DNA of 64,000 bases, from NCBI GenBank assembly GCA_948470475.1, contig OX419336.1:8700108-8764107 (forward strand). Direction: 5' to 3'. Position numbers and translations under genes: made by a program. This DNA is from Galaxea fascicularis (Eukaryota > Cnidaria > Anthozoa > Scleractinia > Euphylliidae). Position 1 is the stretch's first letter; the number at the start of each line of letters is the position of its first letter. Under the pieces are notes generated by a model that worked only from the letters and a program-made list of their open reading frames with translations, did not search any database and had not been told where the DNA came from. Below are positions 60,830 to 64,000 of the stretch, piece after piece.

Positions 60830-61841
60830 CAGGGTCCGAAATTAACTTTTTTCTAAGGGAGCCAATTGGCGACTAACCTAAAAATTTTGGTCGCCAAATG
60901 GAAGGGTTTGGTCGCCAAAGAGAAGTGTTAGTTTTTTTGGTTTGGTTGTATTAATTTTTCGTTTTACTCCAGTAGTTTTAATTTACGTTAATTTATAGTA
61001 AAAGCAAAAAATTTAAACTTTCTTTCACTATAATTAAACAAAACGTTTCCATTTAACACAATATTATTACATACAGCTATTAAAGGAGAGACTCACAACA
61101 GCCGTGTAACGATAACATAGTCCTACATCTCAATGAGCGTGTTTGTCAACGTTCATGCGAAGGCTTCGGATTTCTTTTTCTTATTATTTCCATTTAGCGG
61201 AACTACACTGGTCTCCTGTTAAGTTCTGTGTACTAGACATATGGGGGCCCTCTTTCAATACTAAGATTTAATCAAGTGTACAACTCAAGTATCTGTTCTT
61301 CGCCGAAACGCAACGAAAACGCAATGACAAGAATTGTTCTAGTGCCAGGCGCTCACACTTTTTTATTGCTCGAGCCAGTCCCCCACCTAAGTCAGTGGCC
61401 ATGATAAAAACTATAAAAACTAATTGAGTTGATTATTGACCAATACAATCGCAATGGCATTTACTCTGTTTACTGGTATTTAGTTAAAGTATGAAAATAT
61501 TTGAATTAAGCGCGCTTGTTTCGGCTGACGCTTTATTCGTCATGACTCGTCACGATTTTCGCCACGTCACGTTTTTGCCCGCGATATCAGAATTGCGAGA
61601 AGCCGCTGAAACAATATGGCGCCGGGTAATTATGGCGATCGTAAAATCGTCGCTTTGTTTTACTACAATTCTCCACGGCAGCTTTATGTTTTCTTTTAAA
61701 AAAAGCCCATTTACCTTGGAATTCCAAATGCCGAGGGGACAAAAGCTTAGTCGCCTGCTGGCGACCAGTTCTAAATTTCTGGTCGCCAACGCTCAATTTT
61801 TGGTCGCATTGGCGACCAGTCAGTCGCAATGTCAGACCCTG
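60830..61841. mobile_element. hAT-like transposon remnant (CAGGGTC ends, TGCAC duplication)
   Basis: The left end CAGGGTCCGAAATTAAC and the right end (reverse complement CAGGGTCTGACATTG) are inverted. TGCAC occurs directly outside both ends (60825-60829, 61842-61846). Sub-terminal sequence repeats TGGTCGCCAA / TTGGCGACCA many times near both ends. The interior has no recognisable transposase. A 5-bp duplication and CAGGG ends again suggest the hAT5 group. Confidence 0.7.
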
Positions 61842-61899
61842 TGCACATGTAGTCTGCCTCCAGCCAGTTGGGGTTTTTGATCTTGTTATTTCCACTACA

Positions 61900-62743
61900 T
61901 ACCGTATTTACTCGTGTATAAGTCGACCTCGTGTATAAGTCGATTTTTAAGGTCAAAAAATCGGATTTCTCATCATGTCGGGTTAAAGAAATTAAATTCA
62001 CACCAATAGAAATTTCCGAAAACGTCAATCTTTTCTTCCTGAGAATGTATTGAAAACACGGTGAATTAATTAAGAAAAGCAGAGGTTTAATCATACGCTG
62101 TGAAGCTTATCAAGATCGCGATTTAAGCACATGCGAGCTCTTAGATTTACTAGAGAAGTATTTTATGATATTTGGGAGTAAATCGCATTGCATTTAGCTA
62201 ACCTTGATCTCGATGTTGAGTTTAAAAGGAGATTTAGGTAAGAAGACCAAAGGAATGCCAAAGAGCTTCGAAAGTTCGCTCGATCAAAACACCGCCTTCT
62301 TGGAAAATACGAATTTGAGGAGTACTGGAAACTAAGATAACCCCACATGCTTTCTGAAGTTTGTGCGTGCCAGGTCACTAAGCTACAGTTATCGTTCGGT
62401 GAAAACGAAAGTTCAGCGCCGTAAACAGCAGCGAAGCTCTAGGAGAAATGTTTGCTCCACCGATCAAAAGACACAATAGAAATAATCTCCAGTAGGTTTG
62501 CGTTTAAACCATTAAACATTTATTATTTCACACTTTTTTTGTGGACGAAGAATGCGCCGAAAACTGACGAAAATCTACCACAATTAGAACTGGTTTTCCT
62601 TATGCATTTCAGGCAGTTGTTATGCTAATTTCTCGGACTGCTTGGTCAGGTCTTTGGGTATGACTTGTGTATAAGTCGAGGGCGAATTTTTGGGCTGATT
62701 TTTTGGTCGTAAAAAGTCAACTTATACACGAGTAAATACGGTA
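61900..62743. mobile_element. Tc1/mariner-type element (TA duplication, CCGTATTTACTCG ends)
   Basis: The ends read TACCGTATTTACTCGTGTAT and ATACACGAGTAAATACGGTA, so a TA dinucleotide flanks ~25-bp inverted repeats. CGTGTATAAGTCGA recurs just inside both ends. No intact transposase is visible in about 840 bp. Confidence 0.8.
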
Positions 62744-63214
62744 ATATTTGCTTCAAAATTATTTAAACTAAGCTACAAAAATATAGGAACTCTTATTTTT
62801 ATAACAATGCATCACGTTACTGTCCATTGAACAAAAGCCTCTGACACATTTAAACAAAGTGGTGTTAAGTCGCCCTGTATTCTATAGTTCACTCCCTTTT
62901 AGAGTGGAGTGCCTGTAGACTAGATTAGAATAGCTCAGTGCACTTCCACCATTTTTGCATTACTAGCTTTTAAAATATCTCTCAGTTAGTATGCACACTG
63001 TGATTGATCAATTTTGTGGCCGTATTTTACTGCATGGCCCTTTCCCATGCACCTAACCTCAGAGATACAATAATATTTTACTAACCTTGTTTTCTCGGTC
63101 TGTACTATAAGTTACAGAGCTTTGTATTTCCCATTGATTTATAGCCAGTGCACTTTGTGCTTGGGCCATAAGTGGACAGGAAAAAACTTGGTCCATAACT
63201 TATGCACTTACCAT

Positions 63215-63995
63215 TAGACCCTTCTCCAAAATGGCCGCAATGGATTTGAAAGAGTTAAAATTGAACTGGATGAGAAACTGATACCAGAAATAGGAAGAGT
63301 ACCTTTACGTTAGTAACCCTGCAAAGTTTCAGCATATCAGGTGTTATATCAGCTGAGAAAATGTAAGTTGAAATTTGACAAATTTACAGACATCTGTTTG
63401 ACTGGGGGTAAGGCATATACCCCCAGTCATACAAATGTCTGTAAATTTTTCATTTTTCATTTTCTCAGCTGATACTACACCTGATACACTGAACCTTTGC
63501 AGGGTTACTAAACTAAAGGTGTTCTTTCTAGTGCTGGTATACGTTTTTAATTTTGAATTAGTTGAATTTTCAGCTGCCTGTTGGGAATCTCCCAACTGCT
63601 GCCAACACAATTGATAAGTCCCGAGATCACAATAAATTCCTGTTCGCTAAACGTAACAAACCACACTTGAAGATATCGTTTGAGAATTTGTATTCCCTTC
63701 AATGGATTTCACAAGGTTTCCACTACAGTCACAAGCGTCACTAGCTCGCGTAGCTCTTTTAGATTACAGAGAAATCATTCACGCATTGTAATAAAAACTA
63801 ATCCTATTGGTTGAACGTGATTTTCCATTTCCGATCCCTTTCACTTTGCCCTAAGCGATTGACATTACATTTTTAAATAATACTGAGGCTCCCTTCTGAT
63901 CGGTGACTACAATCGAATAATCGAGTCGAAACAGGAACGCGAAAACAACAATAAAATGGCAATAATTCCAACATGCCATTTTGGAGAAGGGTCTA
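63215..63995. mobile_element. Inverted-repeat element at the window edge (TAGACCCTTCTCC ends)
   Basis: TAGACCCTTCTCCAAAATGG at the left is mirrored by CCATTTTGGAGAAGGGTCTA at the right, about 780 bp apart. No coding sequence is recognised. A separate foldback lies inside at 63301-63520. Confidence 0.8.
63301..63520. repeat. Foldback palindrome, ~100-bp arms
   Basis: The arms pair words such as AGTAACCCTGCAAAG / CTTTGCAGGGTTACT, ATCAGCTGAGAAAATG / CATTTTCTCAGCTGAT, and ACTGGGGGTA / TACCCCCAGT around a very short centre near 63420. It would form a long hairpin as RNA. Confidence 0.9.
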
Positions 63996-64000
63996 TTGAA

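Larger units (their letters stand above)
58634..64000. other. 5' intron or upstream region of KANSL3, packed with mobile elements
   Basis: No exon matching the KANSL3 N-terminus is found here. The first resolved exon needs two carried bases from an upstream exon, so this is at least partly intron. It holds the TTAACCC repeats, the foldback at 60322, and three inverted-repeat transposons (60830, 61900, 63215). A weak exon-like frame near 63170-63090 with a GT donor does not join in phase. Confidence 0.5.

Noticed and set aside
63090..63170. Possible KANSL3 first exon (MAQAQSALAINQW... with a GT donor)
   Set aside because: Its phase does not join the exon at 58633 and the residues do not resemble the known N-terminus.
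1..64000. CRISPR arrays, operons, phage or plasmid features
   Set aside because: The sequence is eukaryotic; repeats are dispersed transposons and SINEs, not regularly spaced arrays.

Overview
The window looks like nuclear DNA from a cnidarian, most likely an anthozoan such as a reef coral or sea anemone. The evidence is spliced animal genes with GT-AG introns, AT-rich introns and intergenic DNA, lineage-typical families (C-type lectin plus PAN, P2X7-like and THAP transposon proteins), and a very high load of short inverted-repeat elements. There is no bacterial operon structure. All gene models were joined by eye from splice sites, reading phase and remembered family sequence; no search was run.

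Five host genes are visible. (1) The last two coding exons of an unrecognised plus-strand gene end at 3541. (2) TTC33, a tetratricopeptide repeat protein, lies on the minus strand in five exons (11093 down to 6848). (3) A probable secreted C-type lectin/PAN protein lies on the plus strand (about 12832-17534; its first two exons are tentative). (4) A matrix metalloproteinase lies on the minus strand in four exons (32611 down to 23955), with a furin-type activation site, a zinc-binding catalytic domain and a hemopexin domain. (5) KANSL3, the alpha/beta-hydrolase-fold subunit of the NSL histone acetyltransferase complex, lies on the minus strand; eleven exons are resolved (58633 down to 46717) and the N-terminus is not found in the window. 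The genes are unrelated in function, as expected for an animal locus.

Most of the remaining DNA is mobile-element debris. Main items: a 1.8 kb inverted-repeat element at 293-2076; a foldback MITE family with three copies (15933, 33182, 50729); a TTAA-flanked Kolobok-like transposon at 21669-23795 carrying a P2X7-like ORF fragment, a THAP pseudogene and a nested Penelope-like fragment; tRNA-derived SINEs; and two elements with 5-bp target duplications (50922-52632 and 60830-61841). The KANSL3 intron at 49182-52788 holds a nest: a SINE interrupted by a MITE and by a hAT-like element, which itself contains a Penelope-like retroelement with a GIY-YIG domain and a hammerhead ribozyme motif. About 33.4-43.0 kb is a gene-free desert.

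The best points for follow-up are the hammerhead-bearing Penelope element, the metalloproteinase without a classic cysteine switch, the GxSxG serine motif in KANSL3, and the two-ORF Kolobok-like element.
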